Below are positions 7,339-15,184 of a stretch of DNA of 64,000 nt, piece by piece (position 1 is the first letter of the stretch; each line of letters begins with the position of its first letter). The stretch covers positions 1-64,000 of the forward strand of contig JAJDCQ010000276.1 of the NCBI GenBank assembly GCA_029260755.1, written 5' to 3'. The stretch is from Planctomycetota bacterium (GTDB taxonomy: Bacteria; Planctomycetota; J058; JAJDCQ01). Under the pieces are notes generated by a model. The model ran no database searches and was not told the origin of the DNA. It saw nothing but the letters and a program-made list of their open reading frames with translations. A program made the position numbers and the translations under genes.

Positions 7339-8415
7339 ATGGCCGGCACCCAGCTCGAGGCGACGTTCGGCGTTCGCACGCTGACGAAGGTCCTGACGAC
7401 CTTCGCGGACGACAGCCTCGACAAGTTCTTCCTCGGCATCTTCGAGCGAGCGGATCAGATCCGACCCGAAGGCCGACTCGTCGAGTGGGACGAGGAGCGG
7501 ATGCACCGCCACCTCGCCCCGATCGTCGGGCACACCTCCCCGTCGCCGAAGCTCGAGGAGACCACGCGCATCAACAAGACGTCGTCGATGATGCACGTGA
7601 AGCTCCACAAGGACATTCCGGGCGAGCGGCTCTTCTTCGACCGGGCGGCGGGCAGCCTTCGGCCCAACGCGGGCGGAGTCATCGCGAAGGAGCTCCGCGA
7701 CCTGGCCCTGGCGGTCATGAAGACCGTCGAATGGGCGTGCGCCAGCACGTTGCAGGGCCGGTTGTCGGTGAACGAACGGACCGTGCCGGGGTCGGAGTCC
7801 TCGTTCGAGCTCGCCTGGAACGTCTCCACCTACCTCCGGCAGGCGAACTGGAGCGAGCCCGACACCAAGATCGTCAGCGACGAGCTGCCGCAGATCGAGG
7901 CCGCCTACCTCCACGGCTCGGGGATGCTGCCCTCCTCCGCGATCCTCAACGACGTCACCAAGCGCTACTTCCACGGCAACGACGAGGTGCGCGACTGGGC
8001 GAAGGAGGTCTACGCGGCCGAGGCGCTCACGTCGTCCATCACCGACGCGCGGCTGCTGAAGTCGATGAACCTCGCGGGGATGAGCTGGCAGAGCAACCCC
8101 GGCGGCTACGTGCCGAAGGAGGGGCCGAACGCCGGAACCTTCCAGCGGTTCATGGGTGACGACCGGGTGGTCATCCTTCCGGCCGACCAGCGGCTCCCCG
8201 ACGTCCTCGCCCTCGCCCTCGGCCACGGCATCGTCCCCCGCAACCTCTGGGGCAACGAGGGGCAGATGGGCATCGAGCTCGCTCCGAGCCCGGGGTGGTA
8301 CGCCTACTCCGAGGCGACGAGCAACCCGCCCGGCGTCCGGCTCTACGCGGGCTGGGTCGGTCTGCCGATCGTCCTCTTCCCCCAGGGCATCCTCGTCGCG
8401 ACCGTCCGGCAGTAG
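7339..8415 (+). CDS. Major capsid protein (gpE-like)
   Basis: 358 aa, ATG 7339 behind GAGAGGAGAAG, the strongest ribosome site of the cluster, as expected for the most abundant virion protein. The order and layout match lambda gpE/HK97-fold capsid proteins: an N-terminal arm, a region with ERADQIRPEGRLVEWDEERM, a long helix (IAKELRDLALAVMKTVEWA, the presumed spine helix) and a beta-rich C-terminus ending PIVLFPQGILVATVRQ. There is no N-terminal delta domain long enough to replace the separate scaffold. Confidence 0.8.
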   Translation: MAGTQLEATFGVRTLTKVLTTFADDSLDKFFLGIFERADQIRPEGRLVEWDEERMHRHLAPIVGHTSPSPKLEETTRINKTSSMMHVKLHKDIPGERLFFDRAAGSLRPNAGGVIAKELRDLALAVMKTVEWACASTLQGRLSVNERTVPGSESSFELAWNVSTYLRQANWSEPDTKIVSDELPQIEAAYLHGSGMLPSSAILNDVTKRYFHGNDEVRDWAKEVYAAEALTSSITDARLLKSMNLAGMSWQSNPGGYVPKEGPNAGTFQRFMGDDRVVILPADQRLPDVLALALGHGIVPRNLWGNEGQMGIELAPSPGWYAYSEATSNPPGVRLYAGWVGLPIVLFPQGILVATVRQ

Positions 8416-8452
8416 GCGATGAGGGTGGCCGCTCTTGACCGCCTGGGGTGGC

Positions 8453-8827
8453 TCAGAACTCGAGTTCCGAGCGCAGGTCCTTCATTAGCTCGGCGTACCG
8501 TGGGCTCGAAGGGCGTACGCGCGCGAATCGCTTCCACTCGTCAAAGGCCGCGTCGACCAGACCCTTCTCGTAGAGGCAATGGAACAGCCCCAGGGAGGCC
8601 TTTTCGTAGCTCGGCGCCACCTCCGTGGCTCTTTGAAACCAGGCGATCGCCTCGTCTAACTTGCTCAGCTGCCAATAGCTGTGCGCTACGACTGCGAGGT
8701 AGCCACGTGCGTTTGACAACTCTGACTCAAGCGGGAGGAGGATCTGGAGCGCTGCGGCGTGGTTGCCTTTCGATCTCTGTTCCACGGCTCGAGCGAACTC
8801 ATCGTCCACCGTCGGGTCTTCCGCCAC
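8453..8827 (-). CDS. TPR-like protein (moron)
   Basis: 124 aa on the minus strand between major capsid and connector genes. The GTG start at 8827 has GAGAGG 8 nt upstream. Residues 10-100 look like two to three tetratricopeptide repeats (AVVAHSYWQLSKLDEAIAWF; LGLFHCLYEKGLVDAAFDEW), which bind proteins or peptides. Its orientation against the structural genes and lower GC than its neighbours mark it as an independently transcribed accessory gene. Whether it affects virion assembly or host interaction is unknown. Confidence 0.6.
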   Translation of the reverse strand: MAEDPTVDDEFARAVEQRSKGNHAAALQILLPLESELSNARGYLAVVAHSYWQLSKLDEAIAWFQRATEVAPSYEKASLGLFHCLYEKGLVDAAFDEWKRFARVRPSSPRYAELMKDLRSELEF

Positions 8828-8858
8828 GGAACATGCCTCTCTATCAGCGGAGCGAGTC

Positions 8859-9329
8859 GTGAGCCTAGCACAGGACTCGCCCATCGTGACCGAGCAAGAG
8901 GTCGCCGAGATCACCTTCGAGGGCGATCTCGGCAACCTCGACCTCGGGGAGGCGACGGTCGAGGGGGCGACGCGACAAGCGACGAACGCGCTGAGGCGTT
9001 GGGCGAAGACGAGAGGAGTCGACCCGGATCGGATCACCAACGTCGACGACTTCAAGGCGGCAGCGGCCTACTGGATCTGTGCAACGGTGTTCGCGGCTCA
9101 ACCCCAGGCTGACGAGGAGAACGCGAGGAAGGCGGAGAGGTATGCCCAGCGCTACTTCGACGAGCTGCGGGCGATCATCGTGGAGACGGACGATCAGCCC
9201 GATGCTCGAGCGTTGGGGGATCGAGGGCTGCCCCGGGTCGTGAACCTCGACGCGATGCCGAGCATGACGATGCCGAGGGACAACCGCCGTCCGGGTCATG
9301 GCGCTCCCCTCTTCTTCCGAGGGACGTAG
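8859..9329 (+). CDS. Head-tail connector/adaptor protein candidate
   Basis: 156 aa, GTG start at 8859 with GGAG 7 nt upstream. It begins VSLAQDSPIVTEQEVAEITF and continues with helices (ATRQATNALRRWAKTRGV, FKAAAAYWICATVFAAQP), like gp6/DUF1320-type adaptors that sit under the portal. The gene lies two bases before the next one. The C-terminal 40 residues are disordered and Pro/Met/Arg-rich. The call follows position after the capsid gene and the helical profile. Confidence 0.5.
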   Translation: MSLAQDSPIVTEQEVAEITFEGDLGNLDLGEATVEGATRQATNALRRWAKTRGVDPDRITNVDDFKAAAAYWICATVFAAQPQADEENARKAERYAQRYFDELRAIIVETDDQPDARALGDRGLPRVVNLDAMPSMTMPRDNRRPGHGAPLFFRGT

Positions 9330-9331
9330 CG

Positions 9332-9802
9332 GTGGGCCGCGTGAAGCTCGACTTCCGCCGCCAGCTCCAGGCCACCGCCCGGCGAGTCCAGGACGGCATC
9401 GTCGCCCGCCTCATCGCCGGTCAGAAGGTCACCGGCGGTCCCGTCGCGCCGACGAAGGACGGAGAAGGGCGAAGGACGACTTCGTTTGGCATCCGGGTTG
9501 CTCTAGATGCCGTCAGGCGACCCGGCATCCGGACCGGCCGAATGCTCCGGGAGCTCGCCAAGCGGAGCAACGTGAAGATGAAGCCGACGGGCTTCGTGAT
9601 CAGACCGTCGGCAGCGCTGTTGAGGTGGATCGTGTTCAACGCGGGGGCGAAGCCGAGCTCGAGGAGGCCGGGAGGCCAGCCGGCCCGTCCCGTCGGCGGG
9701 ATGAGCGGTGCCGAGGTCGGCAAGGCGACCCGTGAGGTGGCGCGTGCCGGACGGGATCAGATCGTGAAGGGGCTGAGGCGGCGTCCCCGGGCGTCACGAT
9801 GA
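9332..9802 (+). CDS. Virion morphogenesis/tail completion protein (Mu gpG/HK97 gp10-like)
   Basis: 156 aa, GTG start two bases after the preceding stop. The pattern matches small basic completion proteins: an amphipathic N-terminal helix (FRRQLQATARRVQDGIVARL), RTGRMLRELAK in place of the TG-L motif, and PARPVGGMS in place of the PARPFLG motif, then a C-terminal helix. Such proteins close the neck or join head and tail. A sigma-54-like sequence lies inside the gene at 9486-9502. The stop overlaps an ATG at 9799, but the next gene more likely begins at 9853. Confidence 0.6.
   Translation: MGRVKLDFRRQLQATARRVQDGIVARLIAGQKVTGGPVAPTKDGEGRRTTSFGIRVALDAVRRPGIRTGRMLRELAKRSNVKMKPTGFVIRPSAALLRWIVFNAGAKPSSRRPGGQPARPVGGMSGAEVGKATREVARAGRDQIVKGLRRRPRASR
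9486..9502 (+). promoter_or_regulatory. Sigma-54-like promoter site (c), inside a CDS
   Basis: TTGGCATCCGGGTTGCT has GG at 9488-9489 and GC at 9500-9501, separated by 10 bases. It is intragenic, about 350 bp ahead of the DUF3800 gene. Only the shared sequence with sites (a), (b) and (d) recommends it; it could be a coincidence of coding sequence. Confidence 0.35.
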
Positions 9803-9852
9803 CAGCCCCAGACGCGGGCTCCGTCTACAATGGCTCGCTTGGAGAACCAGAG

Positions 9853-10998
9853 ATGAACGCCCAGATCTACTGTGACGAGTCAGGTTTCACCGGGAGCAAG
9901 CTCCTGGATCGAGCCCAACCGTATTTCACTTACGCAAGCGTGAGCATGAACGCGGCCGATGCAGACGAGCTGATCGATCGCGTGCGGAAGAACAACAAGC
10001 TTCAGAAGGTCGAGTTCAAGTCCTCGAATCTCCTCAAGCATGAGCGGGGCCGAAGGGCGATGACGGAGGTCATCGAGAGTGTCGCCAAGGAGGCGAGGAT
10101 CGTCGCCCACGACAAGAAGTTCGCGCTGGCGTCGTTCATCTTCGAGAACGGCTTTGAGCCAGCGCTTGCTGCCAACAACGCGCTCTTCTACTCGATCAAC
10201 TTCCACAGGTTCATCTCTGGCATCCTGCATGCTCTCTTCGAATCGAAGGACGAGCCGGCCGAGGCCCTATTCGAGCGGTTTGAAGCCACGATGCGATCGC
10301 TCGACGCCGAGGAGCTGATCGGACTCTTCTCCGCCCCCGACGCGCCAGACGACTTGGTGGTCGCTGAGGGAGTCGTTGGCGACATCGGCACATTTCTCAC
10401 GTGTCATCGAGCTCGCATGGCCGAAGAGCTCGACACGATCCGGAAGCTCGCCTCTGCGCGCTGGGCGCTCGACCTCAGCATGACATCGCTCTTCGCGCTT
10501 CTTTCGCACTGGAGCGACAGGCACGGATCCATCGAGGTTACGTGCGACAAGTCCAAGCCTCTGCGGGCATATCAGGATCTGCTCGACGTGTTCGTCGGGC
10601 GGACCGATCGGGCCTACAGCCGCTGGTCGGGACGCAGCACTCTCATGACGCCCAACCTCACGCGTTCGATCCAGTTCGAGAACTCGAAGAACGTGCATGG
10701 CCTCCAAGTGGCCGACGTCTTGGCTGGAGCCGCGGCGCACATCTTCCGAGTGCGCGGCCAGACGGACGCCGACGCCACTCATTGGCTGAACATCTTCGAG
10801 TCCTGCGAGTCGTTCGGCGATGAGTGCATCGTTCCGACCCCCGACGCCATTGACCTCGACCAAGAAGAGCCGTTCGTAAATGCGCTCGTCCTCAAGGAGC
10901 TTCTCGATAGGACGCTGAGGGGCGAGAGCCTGCTCGCCCAGATGGAGGACTTCATCGCAGTCGCGAGGAGCTCGTTCCACGAGACGACTCGTGAGTAG
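9853..10998 (+). CDS. DUF3800 family protein (moron, possible defence gene)
   Basis: 381 aa. The N-terminus IYCDESGF is the hallmark of DUF3800, a predicted RNase H-like fold found in phage and defence-related settings. Further family features are the central helical block and the late FENSKNVHGLQVADVLAGA segment with a conserved Asp. ATG 9853 has GGAG 7 nt upstream and a TACAAT -10-like box at 9826-9831, suggesting its own promoter. It sits between completion and tail genes and has visibly lower GC. It is probably cargo that alters the host or excludes other phages; its activity is unproven. Confidence 0.75.
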   Translation: MNAQIYCDESGFTGSKLLDRAQPYFTYASVSMNAADADELIDRVRKNNKLQKVEFKSSNLLKHERGRRAMTEVIESVAKEARIVAHDKKFALASFIFENGFEPALAANNALFYSINFHRFISGILHALFESKDEPAEALFERFEATMRSLDAEELIGLFSAPDAPDDLVVAEGVVGDIGTFLTCHRARMAEELDTIRKLASARWALDLSMTSLFALLSHWSDRHGSIEVTCDKSKPLRAYQDLLDVFVGRTDRAYSRWSGRSTLMTPNLTRSIQFENSKNVHGLQVADVLAGAAAHIFRVRGQTDADATHWLNIFESCESFGDECIVPTPDAIDLDQEEPFVNALVLKELLDRTLRGESLLAQMEDFIAVARSSFHETTRE

Positions 10999-11488
10999 CA
11001 GCACGCTCGGAGCCTTGAGGGACTTCTTGGCTGGAGCTAGCGGCGACGTCCGAGCCTCGGTCAACGCCGAGTTGCCCAACGCCCTCGACGAGGCCGCCGT
11101 GGTGTTTGCGCGAGACCACCGAGGTCGTCAGCAACGTCGATCGAAGGCCCCCGCCCTCAACATCGAGATCGTCCCCCGACCGGCATCGCCGCCACGCCCC
11201 ATCGGCATCGGCTGGGTCGAACGCGACGTCGCTCTCGACATGAAGGCCACCCTTCGAGGGAAGGCCACTGCCGCCGGCGAAGAGCAGCTCGACCAGGTCG
11301 AGGCCGTCGCCGCCATCCTCGAGCGGAGATACCACGGGAGGACGAGGCTCGATCTCCCCAGCACTGCCTCCTTCCGGCACAGCGTCGCGGAGGTGACCGA
11401 CGTCGACGAGGTCCCGGAGTCGTCCGAGATCGCTCGGTCGGTCGTCCGGGTGACCTTCACCTTCACCGAGAGTCTGGACAAGCGATGA
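10991..11488 (+). CDS. Tail terminator-like protein
   Basis: 165 aa, GTG start overlapping the end of the DUF3800 gene by 8 bp. The profile is an N-terminal helical region followed by alternating strands, ending in the beta strand RSVVRVTFTFTES, common in tail terminator (gpU-like) proteins. It contains RRYHGRTRLDLP and a VTDVDEVPE segment. It overlaps the next reading frame (ATGA at 11485). The assignment rests on position after the completion protein and general fold; no catalytic or binding motif is seen. Confidence 0.45.
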   Translation: MSSSTLGALRDFLAGASGDVRASVNAELPNALDEAAVVFARDHRGRQQRRSKAPALNIEIVPRPASPPRPIGIGWVERDVALDMKATLRGKATAAGEEQLDQVEAVAAILERRYHGRTRLDLPSTASFRHSVAEVTDVDEVPESSEIARSVVRVTFTFTESLDKR

Positions 11489-11524
11489 CACCCCCAACGC
11501 CGGTGGAGCGTCCCCTCCTCAGCA

Positions 11525-11806
11525 ATGCCGAAACTGAGATCTCAGCGCGAACGGAAGCGCGGCCGGAAGTTCTCGCGGGTGCCGATACAGGGAGACATCC
11601 CGTTCTGCTGCCTTCCCGGCGGGACTCTCGTGTCGTTCCAAGTGGACTCCCGGGTGAAGTCTTGCGAGCTGCGCGACCGACTTCGAGACGGCGGCTTGAT
11701 CGTGCTCCAGGTCTTCGGGAGCGGGCACGGACGAACGAACGGCAAGGGCGGGAGGAAGTGGATCACCGCAAGGCTCGACGCGCCGCTGATCCCATCCCGC
11801 CACTGA
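11525..11806 (+). CDS. Small phage tail-region protein, possible tail assembly chaperone (upstream ORF)
   Basis: 93 aa, ATG 11525 without a strong ribosome site. The N-terminus is very basic (KLRSQRERKRGRKF), followed by a compact beta-like core (FCCLPGGTLVSFQVDS; GGLIVLQVFGSG). A second frame overlaps its end in the -1 register, as for lambda G/GT-type tail chaperones located just before the tape-measure gene. No canonical X-XXY-YYZ slippery heptamer was found in the overlap, so the two may simply be separate genes. Family unknown. Confidence 0.45.
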   Translation: MPKLRSQRERKRGRKFSRVPIQGDIPFCCLPGGTLVSFQVDSRVKSCELRDRLRDGGLIVLQVFGSGHGRTNGKGGRKWITARLDAPLIPSRH

Positions 11807-12027
11807 CCAGTAGCCTCACCTTCGAGGACTGCATCACCTTCTGCCGAGCGGCAGCCCGCCACGAAGTCCTCCGCCACGAGCTCGACGAGCACCGAGCCTT
11901 CCTCGTCCAGATCGCCCGACGGCTGACCCGGCAGTGGCAGCTCAGCGATGCCGACGCGATCGACGAGGCCGGACAGGTCGTTCTCGACAACATCGTGCGG
12001 GCGGTCGGCCCAGGGGCCCAGTCATGA
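11758..12027 (+). CDS. Small helical tail-region protein, possible chaperone partner
   Basis: About 89 aa if started at GTG 11758, which has GGGAGGAA directly upstream at tight spacing. The credible part begins at about 11806: SLTFEDCITFCRAAARHEVL, then a helical region with ARRLTRQWQLSDADAIDEAG. It could instead be reached from the preceding gene by -1 frameshifting. Frame and position before the tape-measure-like gene suggest a tail chaperone role. It ends eight bases from a convergent minus-strand gene. Confidence 0.4.
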   Translation: MDHRKARRAADPIPPLTSSLTFEDCITFCRAAARHEVLRHELDEHRAFLVQIARRLTRQWQLSDADAIDEAGQVVLDNIVRAVGPGAQS

Positions 12028-12035
12028 GGTCACAG

Positions 12036-12353
12036 TCAGCCCTGGCTCTTGAGCATGTCCTCGTACTCACGGATCGCTGCGTCAACTGCCATCCACGAGG
12101 CGATCCCCTTGATCGTCGCGGCATGACGATCCACGAGGAAGCCTCTCGGACCTCCCGCGGCGTAGAGCCAGTAGTCCTGAGGGCAGAGCCCACACGGCCG
12201 CCACTTCGGGAAGAGTGCCCAGCCCCAAGTCCGTTCGATCGTCGCTTGGTCGTCGAAGTGGATCGAGCCATGCCCGCCCGCCCGGTGCGCCCTCCCGGCG
12301 TACCGTCCGCGGAGGAGGATGAGCAGCCTGAACTTCGCTCCCTCGAGCGTCAT
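12036..12353 (-). CDS. Small hypothetical protein (minus-strand moron)
   Basis: 105 aa, starting at ATG 12353 with GGAGG nine bases upstream. Sequence is rich in Trp, Arg and Gly (TWGWALFPKWRPCGLC, QDYWLYAAGGPRGFLVDRH) with a helical C-terminus (MAVDAAIREYEDMLK). No family is recognised. It points against the tail genes and lies between the putative chaperones and the tape-measure-like gene. It is therefore a likely accessory insertion with its own promoter, which was not located with confidence. Confidence 0.5.
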   Translation of the reverse strand: MTLEGAKFRLLILLRGRYAGRAHRAGGHGSIHFDDQATIERTWGWALFPKWRPCGLCPQDYWLYAAGGPRGFLVDRHAATIKGIASWMAVDAAIREYEDMLKSQG

Positions 12354-12420
12354 CACCGCGGGCCTCCAGTCGGTAGTTTCATCCGCACGACCATGGACGC
12401 AAGTGGGTTGCGGCGCTGTC

Positions 12421-13005
12421 ATGTCTGACGCCGTCGAGCAGGCCATCGTCAACTTCGTCGTCCGCGGAGCGTTGGAAGCCCAGCGGAAGACCAACCAGGT
12501 CGACGCGGATCTCACCTCGGTCGAGCGGTCGGGCCAGCGGGCCGAGAACGCGTCGAAGGCGGCTGACACCGCCGCCCAGAAGGCAGCCCGCACTGCCGAG
12601 GAGCTCACCCGGCGAGCGGAGCAGGCCCTCGGGCGACTGGCTCAGGTGGCCGGGCTGGCAAGCTCGGCCACACGGGTGGCTCAGCGGGCTGGAGCCCCAG
12701 AAGAAGTCGGGGTCGTCGCCGGAGCCTTCGGTGAGGCCGTCGGCACCGGAGCTCAAGCCTTCGTCCTGACGCCCGGCGGCCCGTTCGTGAAGGGTGGCGT
12801 GGCGATCGGCGCGGGTGTGCTCGCCGGGGGGTCATCCCTCTACGAGGGGTTCGGCCGGATCGAGGAGCAGAGGGCGAAGGAGCGGGAGCAGACGGCCAAG
12901 GCGGTCGCCGACGAGATTGAGAGGAGGAAGGACGGAGAGGAGATCGTGAAATCGGCAGCCTTGGACGTCATGAGCCAGCGGCTCGGAGGCTCGCGGATCC
13001 GATGA
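12421..13005 (+). CDS. Very short tape-measure-like protein
   Basis: 194 aa from ATG 12421. Residues 1-80 are Ala/Glu/Arg/Gln-rich and predicted coiled coil (AENASKAADTAAQKAARTAEELTRRAEQAL). Residues about 95-140 are Gly/Ala/Val-rich and hydrophobic (GGPFVKGGVAIGAGVLAGGSSLY), then a charged helix follows. Coiled coil plus hydrophobic core is the make-up of tape-measure proteins, and the position fits. If so, a length of 194 residues would imply a tail of only about 29 nm at 0.15 nm per residue. Alternatives are an internal virion or injection protein. The stop overlaps the next start. Confidence 0.45.
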   Translation: MSDAVEQAIVNFVVRGALEAQRKTNQVDADLTSVERSGQRAENASKAADTAAQKAARTAEELTRRAEQALGRLAQVAGLASSATRVAQRAGAPEEVGVVAGAFGEAVGTGAQAFVLTPGGPFVKGGVAIGAGVLAGGSSLYEGFGRIEEQRAKEREQTAKAVADEIERRKDGEEIVKSAALDVMSQRLGGSRIR

Positions 13006-14294
13006 CGACCCACATCGTTCGCCTGGTGAAGGCCGGCCAGCCCCTCCTCGAGCTCGGCACCCACACCCCCTTCGTCGACCCGTCCCACACCTACGAGCAC
13101 ACCGACGACGAGCCCCCGCGCCTCCTCGCCGTCAACAAGCGGTGGGTCATCGAGGGACGGATCTTCGGACCCGATGCCGAGGAGACCCTCGACGCCTGGC
13201 ACCAACTCACCGGCGTGCTCGAGGACGCCACCAATTACCCCGATGCCGTGGAGCTCGTCCGCGACGGCACGGTGGTTGAACGAATCTCGCGCGACGCCGG
13301 CTACGAGGGATTCAAGATCCTCAACCTGACCTCCCCTCGTGACCCCCTCTGGCAGTGGCGAGGGGTGATGCCGTGGAGGATCGAGATCGTCGGGAGACGA
13401 CGGGTTGGCCCGGACGTTCTCGCCGTCGAGCTGACCGAAGTCTTCAACTACGACGACCGGGGGCTGCTCACGCGGACTTTGACCGGCAGTGTGGAGACGA
13501 AGGCCGGGACGAGCGCGGTGGAGGCCGCCCGGCAGTTTGGACTGGCTCCACCCGGCCCCGACTTCGGCTTCCTCACCCGGGGGCCGGACGGGGTCAACGC
13601 GGAGAAGAGCAACCAGGCCGACACGAAGGCTCGGTTCACCTCCGTCCTCCAGCAGCTCGGCACGGCGATCCCGGCAGGGGTCAGTCCCGTCTTCGGCCTG
13701 GCGGTGTCCGTCGTGAAGGCGGACGGCCAGACGACGACCACGACGACCGTCACGGCCCGAGGTGCTGACGCTCGAGCGGCGGTTGAACGCGAGCGCCCTG
13801 CCGGCGCGCTCCTCCTCGACCAGGTCAACGTCGACGAGGGGAACCGGACGGCAACGGGGGTCTACGTCAGCCAGAGGAACAGCGACAACCAGCGACGCCT
13901 CCTCCGCACCCACTCGTTCTCGTCTCGAGGTGGGGGGAGGCCGATCCGCTACACCCGAAGGACGGGCGGCCGTCGTCCTGCCCGGCATGTGCTCGCCTAC
14001 TCTGAGGTCGAGCTCGTCGAGACGATCAGGGTTGAGGTGCAGGGAACGCCGGACCTGGACGACTTCGAGCTACCCGAGCCGCTCAACCTTCCCGAGGACA
14101 CCGACGCTCGGCAGTTCAGCCCTTGGCCAACGAGGGCGGTGATCGGTGCCGATCGGGATGGGGATCGGTGGGTGATGGGGCTGCGGCGGGTCTATCGGGT
14201 CGAGGAGCTCGAACTGGCTCCGTCGGGGCTCGGACGAGCGCTGTTCGAGGTCGACGCTGCCGGAAGTGATCCTGCGGCAGAAACTGCTCGATGA
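13002..14294 (+). CDS. Phage tail structural protein (distal tail/baseplate type)
   Basis: 430 aa. ATG 13002 overlaps the previous stop (ATGA). It is beta-rich with a first domain (HIVRLVKAGQPLLELGTHTPF; TLDAWHQLTGVLEDATNYP) like distal-tail or tail-tube-adjacent proteins. A central region follows with a Thr run (TTTTTTVTARG), then charged beta segments. It is the first large gene after the tape-measure-like protein. No enzymatic motif is seen. A hairpin at 14299-14328 follows the stop. Confidence 0.5.
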   Translation: MTTHIVRLVKAGQPLLELGTHTPFVDPSHTYEHTDDEPPRLLAVNKRWVIEGRIFGPDAEETLDAWHQLTGVLEDATNYPDAVELVRDGTVVERISRDAGYEGFKILNLTSPRDPLWQWRGVMPWRIEIVGRRRVGPDVLAVELTEVFNYDDRGLLTRTLTGSVETKAGTSAVEAARQFGLAPPGPDFGFLTRGPDGVNAEKSNQADTKARFTSVLQQLGTAIPAGVSPVFGLAVSVVKADGQTTTTTTVTARGADARAAVERERPAGALLLDQVNVDEGNRTATGVYVSQRNSDNQRRLLRTHSFSSRGGGRPIRYTRRTGGRRPARHVLAYSEVELVETIRVEVQGTPDLDDFELPEPLNLPEDTDARQFSPWPTRAVIGADRDGDRWVMGLRRVYRVEELELAPSGLGRALFEVDAAGSDPAAETAR

Positions 14295-14298
14295 GAGA

Positions 14299-14328
14299 CG
14301 GCGTCCGCAGCGCAGGCCACGGACGCCG
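14299..14328. terminator. Hairpin between convergent genes
   Basis: CGGCGTCCG (14299-14307) pairs perfectly with CGGACGCCG (14320-14328) across a 12-nt loop. It lies between the stop of the tail gene at 14294 and the stop of the minus-strand gene at 14350, where a bidirectional terminator is expected. There is no clear T tract on either side. Confidence 0.5.
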
Positions 14329-14349
14329 CAAAGCTGAACCCAGTCCGCC

Positions 14350-14772
14350 CTAGACGAGGGCGAGAAGTGAGAAGGTTGCGAGGCCCACGAGGACGCTAGC
14401 AACGATGAGAGAGGTCGCCGGACCTCCGAGGATCGCCACGGTCTTCGCCGCGACGATGTATCCGCCCAGGTTTGATGTCGTCCGGTACGCGGCGAGCGCG
14501 AGCCCACCTCCGACGCTCAACCCGGCGAGGCCAGCCCCGACTGCGCAAGCGCCCTGCGGCAGTCCGCGCTGCTCGTCCGGCGTCGTCGAGTCCGACTCGG
14601 ATTCGGGACCGGAGTCCACCCCCGAGGGGGCGGGACCCCCGTCGACACGACCGTCGTCTGGCGCAGCACTGCTGGTTGCCGATTCCGCACGGACGTTCGA
14701 TGGCGAGGAACTCGACATGCTAGCGATGGCAAAGCCGCCCGCGACGCCGAGAAGAAGCAGAAAGAAAGACAT
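14350..14772 (-). CDS. Small membrane protein (moron)
   Basis: 140 aa from ATG 14772, with GGAGGA in good position. Residues 1-20 form a first hydrophobic segment (SFFLLLLGVAGGFAIAS). A Ser/Asp/Pro/Glu-rich linker of about 45 residues follows, then two or three hydrophobic segments (AVGAGLAGLSVGGGLALAAY; SLIVASVLVGLATFSLLALV). It could be a membrane-modifying accessory protein, for example in superinfection exclusion, or a holin-like protein. No lysis partner is adjacent. Orientation against the tail genes supports independent expression. Confidence 0.5.
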   Translation of the reverse strand: MSFFLLLLGVAGGFAIASMSSSSPSNVRAESATSSAAPDDGRVDGGPAPSGVDSGPESESDSTTPDEQRGLPQGACAVGAGLAGLSVGGGLALAAYRTTSNLGGYIVAAKTVAILGGPATSLIVASVLVGLATFSLLALV

Positions 14773-15184
14773 AGCTTCCTCCGATGAGCTTGGATCAGGT
14801 TCCTTCTTGGCTGAACGGTATCTGGCTAGATCACCTCCGATCGAATCAGCACCTTGCGATGACGGCTTGGCCTGGATCACCTCCTTCGTGCTTGCAGCCG
14901 CGGCGGACGACAACGCGCCGACCTCCTCTCTAGGACACTCCGCTGAGATGATACGACCCTCGGCGTCAGATACGGACACGCTGGCAAGTTACCATCCCGG
15001 CGGCGCTTACGCCTCGCGTCGGCGTGTCTGGCGCCGGCGCCGTCGTGAGGGACGACAGCCTTTCCGGACGCGCTCCTTCAGGCCGTTCCAGGAACGTCGC
15101 TCCGGAACGTGCGCGGTCGACGCAACCGTGGCTTCAATGCACCCGGGGATGAACCCAAAGTCGAACGCACAGAGGGACGGGCTC
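14773..15184. other. Intergenic region between divergent accessory genes
   Basis: About 410 bp between the minus-strand membrane protein and the plus-strand DAC-like gene. It is GC-poorer than the structural genes and must hold promoters for both directions. No textbook -35/-10 pair stands out. A GGAACG direct repeat lies near 15090-15117, and a GGCGCCGGCGCC dyad lies near 15040. Alternative ATG starts for the downstream gene occur at 15137 and 15149. Confidence 0.4.

Noticed and set aside
11485-11806. Plus-strand frame starting at ATG 11485 that overlaps the previous stop
   Set aside because: Its first 100 residues are Arg-rich and patternless while the frame starting at 11525 reads as a plausible protein; only its last 75 residues look real.
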